From Lachnospiraceae bacterium (lineage in GTDB: Bacteria > Bacillota > Clostridia > Lachnospirales > Lachnospiraceae): 36,239 nt of DNA. The stretch spans positions 1-36,239 of the forward strand of contig JAUNON010000010.1 of the NCBI GenBank assembly GCA_030537145.1, written 5' to 3'. A program made the position numbers and the translations under genes. The notes under the pieces were generated by a model that did no database searches, had not been told where the DNA came from, and worked only from the letters and a program-made list of their open reading frames with translations. Shown piece by piece: positions 1-8,762 of this stretch. The first letter of the stretch is position 1, and each line of letters opens with the position of its first letter.

Positions 1-618
1 AAGCTGCTCCGCTGTGCGCTGTCCGATATGGATATTGAACTTTCTGCGTATCATGGTGCTGATATCCTCGTCCAGCTTTTTTCCTCCAATCTTCAGAGTC
101 TGGCCGAGAATCACAGTGCCCCCGGAAATAACGGATATTTCCGTGGTATCTGCTCCGATATTTACGACCATATGTCCCTGGGAAGAAAGAACCGGAAGTC
201 CGATGCTGACCGCATCTGCGATTCCCTTATCCACCAGCCGCACCTTGCTGGCATTGATATGCCCGCTGAGCACATTAAAAAATGCCCGCTGCTCTACTGG
301 CGTCACGTTAGTGGGAACCGCCAGACAGATGCCGGAGCGCGACTGGGTAAAAGAAGTGAATTTTTTCAGCGTATAGGAAAGAACCAGTTCCATATTTGTG
401 GCACTGGCTATCACACCGTTTATCATGGGGCAGGAAACCTCCACGTTTAACGGATTTTTTTCATACATCTCATAGGCGGCATCTCCGATGGCCAGAACCT
501 GGCTTTGATTTCGGATCGCAATCATATTTTTGCTGTTCATGAATTTTTTGCCGCTTTTATCACGAAGCTTAATCGTATCTGTACCTAAATCTACCCCGCA
601 TATATTCTGAAATAACAT
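1..618 (-). CDS. mreB: MreB-like actin homologue, 3'-truncated by the window edge
   Basis: Translating the minus strand from the ATG at 618 gives 206 residues with no stop before the window edge, so the C-terminal part is missing. The actin/MreB fold shows as a phosphate-1 loop (CGVDLGTDTIK, residues 7-17), an NGVIA segment (67-71), AVPTNVTPVEQRA (100-112) and a phosphate-2 region VVNIGADTTEISVIS (151-165). MreB polymerises under the membrane and guides cell-wall elongation. The ATG follows AGGGGAAAG at good distance. It lies 60 bases after radC, the usual radC-mreB-mreC-mreD order. Several ATPase residues differ from canonical MreB: Asn153 replaces the usual Asp, the GGG following is ADT-like, and Asp-Lys replaces the Glu-Glu pair around 130-131. 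It may therefore be a divergent paralogue. The family call is firm; canonical function is not. Confidence 0.85.
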   Translation of the reverse strand, partial: MLFQNICGVDLGTDTIKLRDKSGKKFMNSKNMIAIRNQSQVLAIGDAAYEMYEKNPLNVEVSCPMINGVIASATNMELVLSYTLKKFTSFTQSRSGICLAVPTNVTPVEQRAFFNVLSGHINASKVRLVDKGIADAVSIGLPVLSSQGHMVVNIGADTTEISVISGGTVILGQTLKIGGKKLDEDISTMIRRKFNIHIGQRTAEQL

Positions 619-678
619 AAATCTTTCCCCTTACTGCGTTACTGCACACTCCGTTCCCGGCATTCCGGCCAGCGGCCG

Positions 679-1380
679 TCAAAGAAGCTGCTCCAAACGG
701 AAGCTGACTGCTTTGCGGTCTCCGATAATGATATGGTCCAGCAATTCAATTCCCAATAATTCGCCGGATTCTTTTACCCGCTGCGTAAGCAGGCAGTCCT
801 CCCGGCTTGGCGTTGGATTGCCGCTGGGATGATTGTGGAGAAGGATAAACGAAACTGCATGATAGCGGAGCGCACACAAAAATATTTCTCTGGGAGAAAT
901 CAGGGTGGCATTTACCGTACCCTTGGAAATCAGTTCCTCTCCCAGCAAGCGTCCTTTGCTGTTTAACAGCAGCAACATCAGCTTTTCCTGCTCCTCATGC
1001 CGGAAATCTTCCATATAATAATCTGCTACAGTCTCCGGATCTGTGAAGGACAGTGAACTCCCCGCCTGTTTCTTCGCAATTCTTCTGGACAGCTCGGCTA
1101 TGCATTTTAGCTGAACCGCCTTTACCCTTCCAATGCCCCTGACCTTCACCAGGTCGGTCAGCGACAAATGGTAAATACCCAGCAATCCCTCTTCTGTAGA
1201 TAATGACAATACTCTTTTGGATAATGCCAGCGCAGGTTCCCCTCTTGAACCCGTCCGCAAAATCACTGACAGAAGCTCAGCATCTGTCAGGCTGCCGGCA
1301 CCAAAATGCCAGCATTTTTCGTAAGGCCGCTCCTCCTGCGGGAGACACTTCATCGTAGGGCTGCTTTTGCCTGTCCTCAA
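679..1380 (-). CDS. radC: RadC / JAB-domain (DUF2466) protein
   Basis: The 233-residue product has the RadC layout: an N-terminal UPF0758 part with a helix-hairpin-helix (VRGIGRVKAVQL, about 80-91) and a C-terminal JAB/MPN domain. The metal motif is HNHPSGNPTPSRED (His182, His184, Asp195). The family is historically tied to DNA repair, but its biochemical role is unsettled and it is not needed for repair in the species tested. The longest reading starts with TTG at 1380, preceded by AAGG about 9 bases upstream. An internal ATG at 1353 (protein starting MKCLPQEERP) fits the usual family start, but its purine-rich site is about 20 bases away. It sits 49 bases after the flavoprotein gene and 60 before mreB, with no terminator on either side. 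Confidence 0.92.
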   Translation of the reverse strand: MRTGKSSPTMKCLPQEERPYEKCWHFGAGSLTDAELLSVILRTGSRGEPALALSKRVLSLSTEEGLLGIYHLSLTDLVKVRGIGRVKAVQLKCIAELSRRIAKKQAGSSLSFTDPETVADYYMEDFRHEEQEKLMLLLLNSKGRLLGEELISKGTVNATLISPREIFLCALRYHAVSFILLHNHPSGNPTPSREDCLLTQRVKESGELLGIELLDHIIIGDRKAVSFRLEQLL

Positions 1381-1429
1381 ATGATTTTACCTTAACGCTC
1401 TTTCCCGTAATTTAACCTCTATTATTTCA

Positions 1430-3082
1430 TCATTTCTCCAGAAAGTCAATGCTAAATTTAGAGGCAATAGCTTCCGCCACCCGTATCCCATCCATAGCGG
1501 CGGAGGTGATCCCTCCGGCATATCCTGCCCCTTCTCCGCAGGGATAGATGCCCGGATAGCTGGACTCATATCCGGCATCCCGGCTGATCCGCACCGGTGA
1601 AGAGGTTCGGCTTTCTACGCCGGAAATTAAGGTATCCGGATCGGAAAATCCTTTTATCTGCCGTTCAAAGGCAGTGATTCCCTCTTCAATGGCGCTGCCG
1701 ATGCGTTCCGGAAAAATTTGCCGGACATTGGCAGGAGAAAAGCAGCCCTTCATTCGGGGCGTAACCTTCCCAAACTCCCGGGTGGGAAGATTTGCCTGAA
1801 AATCCGCAAAACGCTGCACCGGTATCCTTCCCTGCCCGGCCTCATACGCATTCCGCTCCAATTTTCTTTGAAATTCCAGACCGTCCAGAGGGCCACAGCC
1901 GCCGAAATCCTCCGGAGAGACCGTCACTACAATGGCGCTGTTGGCATTTTCACCCGCCCGGTCATGGTAGCTCATGCCGTTTACCGCCAGCATCCCCGGT
2001 TCGGAGGAAGCATTTACCACATACCCTCCGGGACACATACAGAAGGAATAAACCCCTCTCCCGTCCGCCAGCTTATGCGTCACCTTATAGGGCGCAGCCT
2101 CCAATTCATAAGGACAGTTTTCTCCATACTGGCTGTCATTGATAAGCTGCTGGGGATGCTCTACCCTCACGCCCACCGCAAAGGACTTTGCCCGCAAATC
2201 AAACTGATGGTCCGCCAGCATCCGGAAGGTGTCACGGGCGCTGTGCCCAATGGCCAGCACCAGCACGGAGGTATTCAAAAACCAGGCGCTGCAATCTCCG
2301 AAGCCGTCTTTTGGGTCATCACAGGCGGTATCTTGCAAGGACAGCCGGTAGATTCCGTTTCCCAATGCGCAAAAATCATCCAGTCTGGTATGAAAAAAGA
2401 CCTGTCCGCCCAGCGAAAGAATTTCATTGCGCAGATTCTGAACCACCCCGGCCAGCACATCGGTGCCGATGTGGGGCTTATTGGAAAAAAGAATTTCCGC
2501 ATCGGCCCCTGCCTGAACAAAATTCTGTAAAACAAACCGTATTCTTCCCTCCGGATCCTTTACCAGAGTATTTAATTTTCCATCGGAGAAGGTACCGGCT
2601 CCCCCTTCCCCGAACTGCACGTTGGAATCCGGATTCAATTTTCCGGTTTTCCAGAACTGCTCTACGCTCTTCTGCCGCTTTGGCACGGACTGCCCCCGCT
2701 CCAGCAAAATCGGCCGGTAGCCGGCTCTGGCCAGCATCAGTCCGCAGAACAGGCCGGCAGGGCCCGTCCCCACGATGACCGGAGGCAGGGAAAGCGGCTC
2801 GGTGCCAGAGGCAGGGAAGCGGTACTTTGCAGGCTGAATCAGAGAAACATTTTTATTGCCCGCCCGCTTCAAAAGCTGTTTTTCTGTTTTCTCTCCCCGG
2901 CAGTCCACGTCCACAGTATAAACGTAAAAAATTTCCGGCCGTTTTCTGGCATCAATGGAACGGCGGATGATCTCATAGGAAAAGGGCTGGTTTTGCGCCA
3001 GCCGCAGGCTTTTCCTGATTGCGCCAACCAGCTCCTCCTGCGAATGATCCGGAGAAAGCTTTAACTGTTGAATACGAAGCAT
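1430..3082 (-). CDS. FAD-dependent dehydrogenase-like protein (COG2509 type)
   Basis: The product has 550 residues. About 95 N-terminal residues form a small domain typical of this family. The FAD dinucleotide-binding motif VIVGTGPAG follows (residues 102-110), with the acidic end LLERG (126-130), then FGEGGAGTFSDGKL, and a C-terminal FAD loop PCGEGAGYAGGITSAAMDG near 520. These match the uncharacterised NAD(FAD)-utilising dehydrogenases (COG2509), for which I know no established substrate. The ATG at 3082 follows AAAGGA with 7-base spacing. It lies 29 bases after the COG2081 flavoprotein gene, so the two are probably cotranscribed. No signal peptide or membrane segment is seen, so it should be cytoplasmic. 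Confidence 0.85.
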   Translation of the reverse strand: MLRIQQLKLSPDHSQEELVGAIRKSLRLAQNQPFSYEIIRRSIDARKRPEIFYVYTVDVDCRGEKTEKQLLKRAGNKNVSLIQPAKYRFPASGTEPLSLPPVIVGTGPAGLFCGLMLARAGYRPILLERGQSVPKRQKSVEQFWKTGKLNPDSNVQFGEGGAGTFSDGKLNTLVKDPEGRIRFVLQNFVQAGADAEILFSNKPHIGTDVLAGVVQNLRNEILSLGGQVFFHTRLDDFCALGNGIYRLSLQDTACDDPKDGFGDCSAWFLNTSVLVLAIGHSARDTFRMLADHQFDLRAKSFAVGVRVEHPQQLINDSQYGENCPYELEAAPYKVTHKLADGRGVYSFCMCPGGYVVNASSEPGMLAVNGMSYHDRAGENANSAIVVTVSPEDFGGCGPLDGLEFQRKLERNAYEAGQGRIPVQRFADFQANLPTREFGKVTPRMKGCFSPANVRQIFPERIGSAIEEGITAFERQIKGFSDPDTLISGVESRTSSPVRISRDAGYESSYPGIYPCGEGAGYAGGITSAAMDGIRVAEAIASKFSIDFLEK

Positions 3083-3111
3083 GAAAAATCCTTTCTGTGG
3101 TATATTTTATC

Positions 3112-4419
3112 TTAAAAGCCGGCGGCATGATGTCCCGCCGTAAATCCGCTGGACCAGGCCCACTGCAGATTGTAGCCTCCGCAGGGTCCGTCCACGTCCA
3201 GGATTTCTCCCGCAAAATATAACCCGGAGGCCTTCCTGGATTCCAGTGTCACCGGATCGATCTCTGATAAAGGAATCCCTCCCGCACAGACCTGGCTTTG
3301 GGAAAAGGGACGGGAGCCGGTTACCGGAAGCGGGAAGCCCTTTATCATCTGCACAAATTGAAGCTTCTGTTTTTGTGTAAGCCCTGCCGCCGCACTTCCC
3401 GGCCTGAGCTTTAAATGATCCAAAAGCGCTGTCAAAAGCTTTTTCGGCAAAAGTCCGGCAAATGCCGATGAGACGGAAACATCTGTCTGCTCATACCGTT
3501 TGACGGTCTGATCAATCAGACGCTCCAATTCTCCGGGGGGTATTTCCGGCAGAAAATCCAGCACAGCAAAAACCTTTTTCCCGCTATGAAGCGCCAGGGC
3601 GGCATAGCGGCTTACCTGAAACACCACAATGCCGGAAATGCCGTTTTCCGTAAACTGCAGCTCCCCGGTATCCTCTGCCAGAGGCTTCCGTTCAGATCTT
3701 CCGTTCAAAGCCTCCTCCTGCAAATAGAATTTCTGTTCCCCGTCCGGGCCGTCAAAAAGCATGACCTTTGCCGGACAGCGTACTCCCCCGCAGGCTGCCA
3801 GAAATTTCCGTTTTTCCGTAGTCAAAGCGGTCAGGGCTGGAAGCACCGGAGCAACGGTATGTCCTGCCTGCTTTGCCAGCACATACCCGCTGCCGTCTGA
3901 TCCGGTGGTCTCCATTGCCCGGGAACCGCAGCAGAGAATCAGGCAGTCACAGCGGTAGCTCCAGGTTTCTGTCTGTACGACCCACCGATCCGCTGCGCCC
4001 TCTTCCTGTTTTTCTATTTTTCTGATTTTTTCAGATAGCTTTACTTTAACCTTCAGCCTTCTCATTTCCGCCAGCAGCAATTCCAGCACGCTGCCGGCCT
4101 GCCCGGTATAGGGATACACATACCCGTTTTTCTCCGTGGTCAGCAGCCCCAGAGAATGAAAAAAATCCAGGGTATCGGCCACAGAAAACTGCTGCAGGAT
4201 CTCATTCAAGCTCCCGTTTTCTGCGCTGGTCCGGTATTTTTCCGGCAGCTTCGGATCCAGGTTGGTCAGGTTGCAGCGGCCGTTTCCCGTCAGAAGCAGC
4301 TTTTTCCCTGGCTTTTCCATTCCCTCCAGAACCGTCACTGCGGCGCCTCCCCGGGCAGCGGCGATGGCTGCCATCATGCCGGCAGCTCCGCAGCCTGCCA
4401 CAAGAACCCGGCGGCTCAT
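3112..4419 (-). CDS. NAD(P)/FAD-dependent oxidoreductase, HI0933/YhiN (BaiN-like) family
   Basis: This 435-residue flavoprotein starts with the Rossmann motif VLVAGCGAAGMMAA (residues 5-18). It has the family-specific KKLLLTGNGRCNLTN segment near 40-54 and the C-terminal FAGEILDVDGPCGGYNLQ motif near 405-422. This is the HI0933-like family (COG2081, YhiN), often annotated aminoacetone oxidase. One gut Clostridia member, BaiN, has been linked to bile-acid reduction, but family membership alone does not assign that substrate. Its ATG overlaps the stop of the upstream lyase-like gene by 4 bases (ATGA), and the site upstream (GTGAAG) is weak, so translational coupling is likely. It is followed after 29 bases by a second, unrelated flavoprotein. 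Confidence 0.87.
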   Translation of the reverse strand: MSRRVLVAGCGAAGMMAAIAAARGGAAVTVLEGMEKPGKKLLLTGNGRCNLTNLDPKLPEKYRTSAENGSLNEILQQFSVADTLDFFHSLGLLTTEKNGYVYPYTGQAGSVLELLLAEMRRLKVKVKLSEKIRKIEKQEEGAADRWVVQTETWSYRCDCLILCCGSRAMETTGSDGSGYVLAKQAGHTVAPVLPALTALTTEKRKFLAACGGVRCPAKVMLFDGPDGEQKFYLQEEALNGRSERKPLAEDTGELQFTENGISGIVVFQVSRYAALALHSGKKVFAVLDFLPEIPPGELERLIDQTVKRYEQTDVSVSSAFAGLLPKKLLTALLDHLKLRPGSAAAGLTQKQKLQFVQMIKGFPLPVTGSRPFSQSQVCAGGIPLSEIDPVTLESRKASGLYFAGEILDVDGPCGGYNLQWAWSSGFTAGHHAAGF

Positions 4420-5747
4420 GGCAGCTTCACCAGTTTTTTCTCATACAGCTTCTGTAAGGACATCAAAATCCCCAGCTTTGCGTGCTCCCAGGTCAGTCCC
4501 CCCTGGAAATAAACGGCATAGGGGGGCTTGATGGGGCCGTCGGCACTTAGTTCAATGGAGGAGCCCTGTACAAAAGCTCCTGCTGCCATAATCACATCGC
4601 TGTCATAGCCGGGCATTGCCCAGGGCTCCGGGGTCACATAGCTGTCCACAGGAGCCGCCGCCTGGATGCCTTTGCAAAACTCGATGACCCCCTCTGGAAA
4701 ACCAAATTCCACTGCCTGAATAATATCATGACGGCTTTCCGTGCTGTTGGGAACCACCGAAAAGCCCAGAGCTTCATAAATATTGGCAGCGAAGATCGCT
4801 CCCTTCAGCGCCCCTGCAGTCACCGTCGGCGCCAGAAAGAGCCCCTGATAAAAGGAACGCATCACATTCAGGGAAGCGCCCACCTCCCGGCCAAGTCCCG
4901 GAGAGGTCAGACGGAAGGCAGCATTTTCCACGCATTTTTCTGTACCGGCAATGTAGCCGCCGATCGGCGCAAGACCGCCGCCGGGGTTCTTAATCAGAGA
5001 GCCTACCACCATATCCGCCCCCACATCGGAGGGCTCGATCCGTTCAACGAATTCTCCATAGCAGTTATCCACCATGCAGATAATATCCGGATTGATCTGC
5101 TTTACAAAGGCAATGGCCTCCCCGATAGCCTGTACGGAAAGAGTCGGACGGGGAAGATAGCCTTTGGAACGCTGAATTTCCACCAGCTTTGTTTTGGGGC
5201 CGATGGCATTTCGGATCCCTGCGAAATCAAAGCTTCCGTCCTTTCGCAGCTCCACCTGTTTGTACGTAACACCGTATTCTGCCAGAGAGCCGTTGGAGGG
5301 ACGAATCCCGATGACCTCCTCCAGCGTATCATAGGGCTTTCCGCTGATAGAAATCATCTCATCTCCCGGACGCAGGTTGCCGGAAAGAGCAATGGCCAGC
5401 GCATGTGTGCCGCAGGTAATCTGGGGCCGCACCAGCGCTGCCTGCGTATGGAAGGTATCTGCGTAGACCTTTTCCAGGCCGTCCCGGCCCAGATCATTAT
5501 AGCCATAACCGCTGCTGGGATTGAAATGCTCTGCACTGATCCGGTTTTTCTGCATGGCATGAATTACCTTCATCTGGTTATATTCCGCAGTCTCATCGAT
5601 TCTGGCAAAGCGTTCCCTTAATTTGCTTTCTGTCTGTTTCCCATAGGCATAGATTTCCGGAGCGATTCCCATCAATCCGTACATTGCTTCCATGCCGGTT
5701 TCTTCTGCCTTTTCGCTCTCCCGGTAATTTTCCGTTTCTATTATCAT
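4416..5747 (-). CDS. PLP-dependent methionine gamma-lyase family / 'aluminium resistance' protein
   Basis: The 443-residue product belongs to the fold-type I PLP proteins of COG4100 (annotated methionine gamma-lyase family or aluminium resistance protein). Visible landmarks are SSGYGYNDLGRDGLEKVYAD (78-97), QITCGTHALAIAL (109-121), the cofactor Asp in MVDNCYGEF (Asp227) and the likely Schiff-base lysine in GSLIKNPGGG (Lys253). A carbon-sulfur lyase activity is plausible, but the physiological substrate is not known to me. I chose ATG 5747 because AAGGAT lies 9 bases upstream, inside the last codons of miaA. An in-frame reading back to 5858 would overlap miaA by about 100 bases and adds residues unlike the family. 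It starts 5 bases after the miaA stop and overlaps the next gene by 4 bases. Confidence 0.87.
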   Translation of the reverse strand: MIIETENYRESEKAEETGMEAMYGLMGIAPEIYAYGKQTESKLRERFARIDETAEYNQMKVIHAMQKNRISAEHFNPSSGYGYNDLGRDGLEKVYADTFHTQAALVRPQITCGTHALAIALSGNLRPGDEMISISGKPYDTLEEVIGIRPSNGSLAEYGVTYKQVELRKDGSFDFAGIRNAIGPKTKLVEIQRSKGYLPRPTLSVQAIGEAIAFVKQINPDIICMVDNCYGEFVERIEPSDVGADMVVGSLIKNPGGGLAPIGGYIAGTEKCVENAAFRLTSPGLGREVGASLNVMRSFYQGLFLAPTVTAGALKGAIFAANIYEALGFSVVPNSTESRHDIIQAVEFGFPEGVIEFCKGIQAAAPVDSYVTPEPWAMPGYDSDVIMAAGAFVQGSSIELSADGPIKPPYAVYFQGGLTWEHAKLGILMSLQKLYEKKLVKLP

Positions 5748-5752
5748 TTTTC

Positions 5753-6715
5753 TTATCCTTCTTCCCTCATCGAAATAATCTTCCGCTGCTGCAAAATCTG
5801 CAGCATCCGGTCCAAAATGGCGATATCCCCGGCACCGTACTGCTCCCGGGAAAGCCATATCACGTCCCGTTCCCGGCGAAACCAGGTAAGCTGCCGCTTT
5901 GCAAAATGTCTGGTATCCCGCTTGATGATCCTAACTGCCTCCTCCAGAGAATACGCTCCCTCCAGGTAATCCAGAATTTCCTTGTACCCTAATCCCTGCA
6001 TGGAAACCATATCCCTGGTATACCCCTTTTCCCGAAGCCGCAGGACCTCCTCCACCAGACCGTCCTCCAGCATCTGATCGACCCGTCGGTCAATCCGTTT
6101 ATAAAGCACCGGCCGCTCATCCGTCAGGACAAAATAGGCGGAATTGTAGGGGGAGGATTTTTGGTGCTCCTGCTCATTATGTTCCGAAATAGGCGTTCCC
6201 GTCAGATGATAAAATTCCAGAGCCCGGATGACCCGCTTTCTGTTATTGGCATGAATTTGCTCCGCTGATTTCGGATCCACGGCAGCAAGACGGCGGTGAA
6301 GCGCTTCCGCCCCCTCCCTGCGGGCTGTTTCCTCCAGCGATTTCCGGTATTCCGTATTTTCTTCATTTTCCGTAAAATCAATATCATAGAGAACCGCCTG
6401 GATATAAAATCCGGTTCCCCCGGTAAGGATGGGAATCTTTCCCTTCTGCCAGATCTTTTCCATGTATTTCTTTGCCAGCTCCTGAAACTTTACCACATGG
6501 AAAGGCTCGTCCGGCTCCAGCTCATCGATCAGATAATGGGGAACGCCCTGCATTTCCTCCGGCCTGATCTTAGCCGACCCAATATCCATGCCCCGGTATA
6601 CCTGCATGGAATCAGCGGATATGATCTCTCCGCCGATCAGCTTTGCAAGCCGGACGGACAGGGCGGTCTTACCTGCAGCCGTAGGCCCGGTGAGTATTAC
6701 AAGGGGGTTTGCCAT
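5753..6715 (-). CDS. miaA: tRNA dimethylallyltransferase MiaA
   Basis: MiaA transfers a dimethylallyl group to N6 of adenosine 37 in tRNAs that read U-initial codons; MiaB later thiolates the product. The 320-residue length is normal. The P-loop GPTAAGKT is at residues 10-17, followed by DSMQVYRGMDIGSAK, the tRNA-binding region with ILTGGTGFYIQAVLYDIDF, and a C-terminal QLTWFRRE motif. The ATG at 6715 follows AAAGGAGGAACCGCC, a near-ideal ribosome binding site. It lies 18 bases after mutL in the common mutS-mutL-miaA order, with miaB upstream of mutS, so both steps of ms2i6A37 synthesis are in the same cluster. The last codons carry the ribosome binding site of the next gene. Confidence 0.97.
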   Translation of the reverse strand: MANPLVILTGPTAAGKTALSVRLAKLIGGEIISADSMQVYRGMDIGSAKIRPEEMQGVPHYLIDELEPDEPFHVVKFQELAKKYMEKIWQKGKIPILTGGTGFYIQAVLYDIDFTENEENTEYRKSLEETARREGAEALHRRLAAVDPKSAEQIHANNRKRVIRALEFYHLTGTPISEHNEQEHQKSSPYNSAYFVLTDERPVLYKRIDRRVDQMLEDGLVEEVLRLREKGYTRDMVSMQGLGYKEILDYLEGAYSLEEAVRIIKRDTRHFAKRQLTWFRRERDVIWLSREQYGAGDIAILDRMLQILQQRKIISMREEG

Positions 6716-6733
6716 GGCGGTTCCTCCTTTCTC

Positions 6734-8665
6734 TTAAACAATCCGTTTGAATTTTTTCTCCAGCTCATATTTTGACATGGAGATGATCGTTGGGCGCCCG
6801 TGCGGGCAATTATAGGGATTTTCCAGGCTTAACAGCTCCTGGATCAGCGCATTCGCCTCAGAGACGGACAGGCGGTTATTTCCCTTCACGGCGCTTTTGC
6901 AGGCCATCGTAGCCAGCTTTTCATTTAAAAGCTCCGCCGAAGGCTGCCCTGTCGTATCGGAGAGGCCATCCAGCATCTCAAGAAACAACTCTCTGTCGGC
7001 AATGCCGAAGAAATTTCCCGGCACGCCGCAGACGGCGTACTCTCTCCCGCCGAAGGGCTCAATCTCAAATCCCACCTGCTGAAAATAGTGCTGATATTTT
7101 TTCAGTAAATTTTCCTCCTGCAGCGAAAGAGAAAGAATCAGCGGCGGGCTCAGCCTCTGGGTGGTAAATTCTTTGGTTTTCAGGCCTTCGGTCAGCCGCT
7201 CGTACATCACCTTTTCATGAGCTGCATGCTGGTCAATGATGTAGAGGTGATCCCGAAACTGAACGATCCAGTAGGTGTCAAATACCTGCCCGATCAGCTT
7301 ATGCTCCGGGACATTGGCCCTGGAAAGTAATTTTTCATCAAATAACTCCATCTGCTGAAAACGGGAAGAAGGCTCCGAAGGCGGGGCCGCTTCCCCGGCG
7401 GATGTATTACCGTAGGCTTCCTTCTCCTCCTGAAGCTTTTTCCGGCGGTTCTTCTCAAAGGGCTCCGGATAAGAGGGACGTGTGTGTTTTTCCGGCAGTC
7501 TGCTGAATTTCTCCAAAAGCTCATTATATTTCTCCGAAAGCGCCGGCTTTTCCTGGTCCGTCTGGACATCCTTCTGCAGTACTTGGGCATCTGCCGCTTC
7601 CGTTTCCTTATTGGGAATGGCCGCCTTGGACTCCTGGATTTTCACATTTTCCTCCAGAGACACGTTGGGAATCAGCTCACGGTGGCTTAACGCAGTTTTA
7701 ATCAGCTCGCAGACCATCTGGTAAATCCCCGCATTGTCCGCAAACCGCAGCTCCATTTTCGTAGGATGCACATTGATATCCAGCATAGAGCCGTCCATGG
7801 CAAAGCGCAGTACGGTGAAAGGATACCGGTGCTGCATCAGAAAGTTTTTATAGCCCTCCTCAATAGCCTTTGCAATCACGCTGCTTTTCACATAACGGCC
7901 GTTTACAAAATAATTTTCAAAGTTCCGGTTGCCCCGGGAAATCACAGGCTTTCCGATAAAGCCCGTAATCCGTACTCCGTTTTGCTCTGTGTCTATGGGC
8001 ACAAGATTGGAGGCAATGTCTCTGCCGTAAATGCTGTAAATCATGTCTTTCAGATTATTATTCCCGGAAGTATGAAGCTTTGTCTGTCCGTTGCTGATAA
8101 ATTTGACAGAAATCTCCGGGTGGGAAAGCGCCAGATGCTCCAGAAGATCACTGATATAGCCGGCTTCTGTGGCGGCTGTCTTTAAAAACTTTTTCCGGGC
8201 AGGCGTATTATAGAAAATATTCCGCACCAGAAAGGTGCTGCCCTCCGGCGCACCGATTTCCTCCATTCCCTTTTCCTTTCCGCCTTCGATCAGATAGCGG
8301 CAGCCCGTCAGACTTCCTGCTGTTTTTGTAATCAGCTCCACCTGGCAGACTGCGGCAATACTGGATAAGGCCTCGCCCCGGAAACCCAGGGAATGAATAC
8401 TCAGCAGATCCTCTACTCCTTTGATCTTACTGGTGGCGTGGCGTAAAAATGCAATGGGAATCTCCTCCTTTGGAATCCCCTCCCCATTATCCGTAATCCG
8501 GATGAAGGAAATGCCGCCATCCCGGATTTCCACCGTCACAGCATTTGCCCCCGCATCAATGGCATTTTCCACCAGCTCTTTTACGATGGAGGCGGGACGC
8601 TCGATCACTTCTCCTGCCGCTATTTTATCTATGGTATCCTGTGTCAGTAAACGAATCTGTTCCAT
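6734..8665 (-). CDS. mutL: DNA mismatch repair protein MutL
   Basis: The N-terminal GHKL ATPase domain has ELVENAIDAGA (Bergerat N box), ITDNGEGI and SLGFRGEALSSI. A low-complexity charged linker (about 340-435) joins it to the dimerisation/endonuclease domain. That domain carries DQHAAHEKVMYERL (about residue 475), ACKSAVK and the C-terminal CPHGRP motif (about 620), which together mark a metal-dependent nicking MutL as expected outside the MutH-containing bacteria. The 643-residue length is typical. The ATG at 8665 is preceded by GAGGATAAGGAT. MutL couples mismatch recognition by MutS, encoded immediately upstream, to strand incision. The gap to mutS is 97 bases, the largest in this block, and contains hairpins. 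Confidence 0.97.
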   Translation of the reverse strand: MEQIRLLTQDTIDKIAAGEVIERPASIVKELVENAIDAGANAVTVEIRDGGISFIRITDNGEGIPKEEIPIAFLRHATSKIKGVEDLLSIHSLGFRGEALSSIAAVCQVELITKTAGSLTGCRYLIEGGKEKGMEEIGAPEGSTFLVRNIFYNTPARKKFLKTAATEAGYISDLLEHLALSHPEISVKFISNGQTKLHTSGNNNLKDMIYSIYGRDIASNLVPIDTEQNGVRITGFIGKPVISRGNRNFENYFVNGRYVKSSVIAKAIEEGYKNFLMQHRYPFTVLRFAMDGSMLDINVHPTKMELRFADNAGIYQMVCELIKTALSHRELIPNVSLEENVKIQESKAAIPNKETEAADAQVLQKDVQTDQEKPALSEKYNELLEKFSRLPEKHTRPSYPEPFEKNRRKKLQEEKEAYGNTSAGEAAPPSEPSSRFQQMELFDEKLLSRANVPEHKLIGQVFDTYWIVQFRDHLYIIDQHAAHEKVMYERLTEGLKTKEFTTQRLSPPLILSLSLQEENLLKKYQHYFQQVGFEIEPFGGREYAVCGVPGNFFGIADRELFLEMLDGLSDTTGQPSAELLNEKLATMACKSAVKGNNRLSVSEANALIQELLSLENPYNCPHGRPTIISMSKYELEKKFKRIV

Positions 8666-8762
8666 ATCCTTATCCTCTGTTTTTGCAGCCGTTTCCGGCT
8701 TTTCGATCCTTCCCTTCAGGATGCGTCAGAAAGCTGCCCGCTCCGGAAACGTTTTGCCGGCT

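Noticed and set aside
4728..5621. Plus-strand open frame of 297 codons opposite the PLP lyase-like gene
   Set aside because: Shadow frame caused by codon bias of the real gene; no start signals.
5748..5858. N-terminal extension of the PLP lyase-like gene into miaA
   Set aside because: It would overlap miaA by about 100 bases, its residues look like a shifted frame of miaA, and a good ribosome binding site supports ATG 5747.
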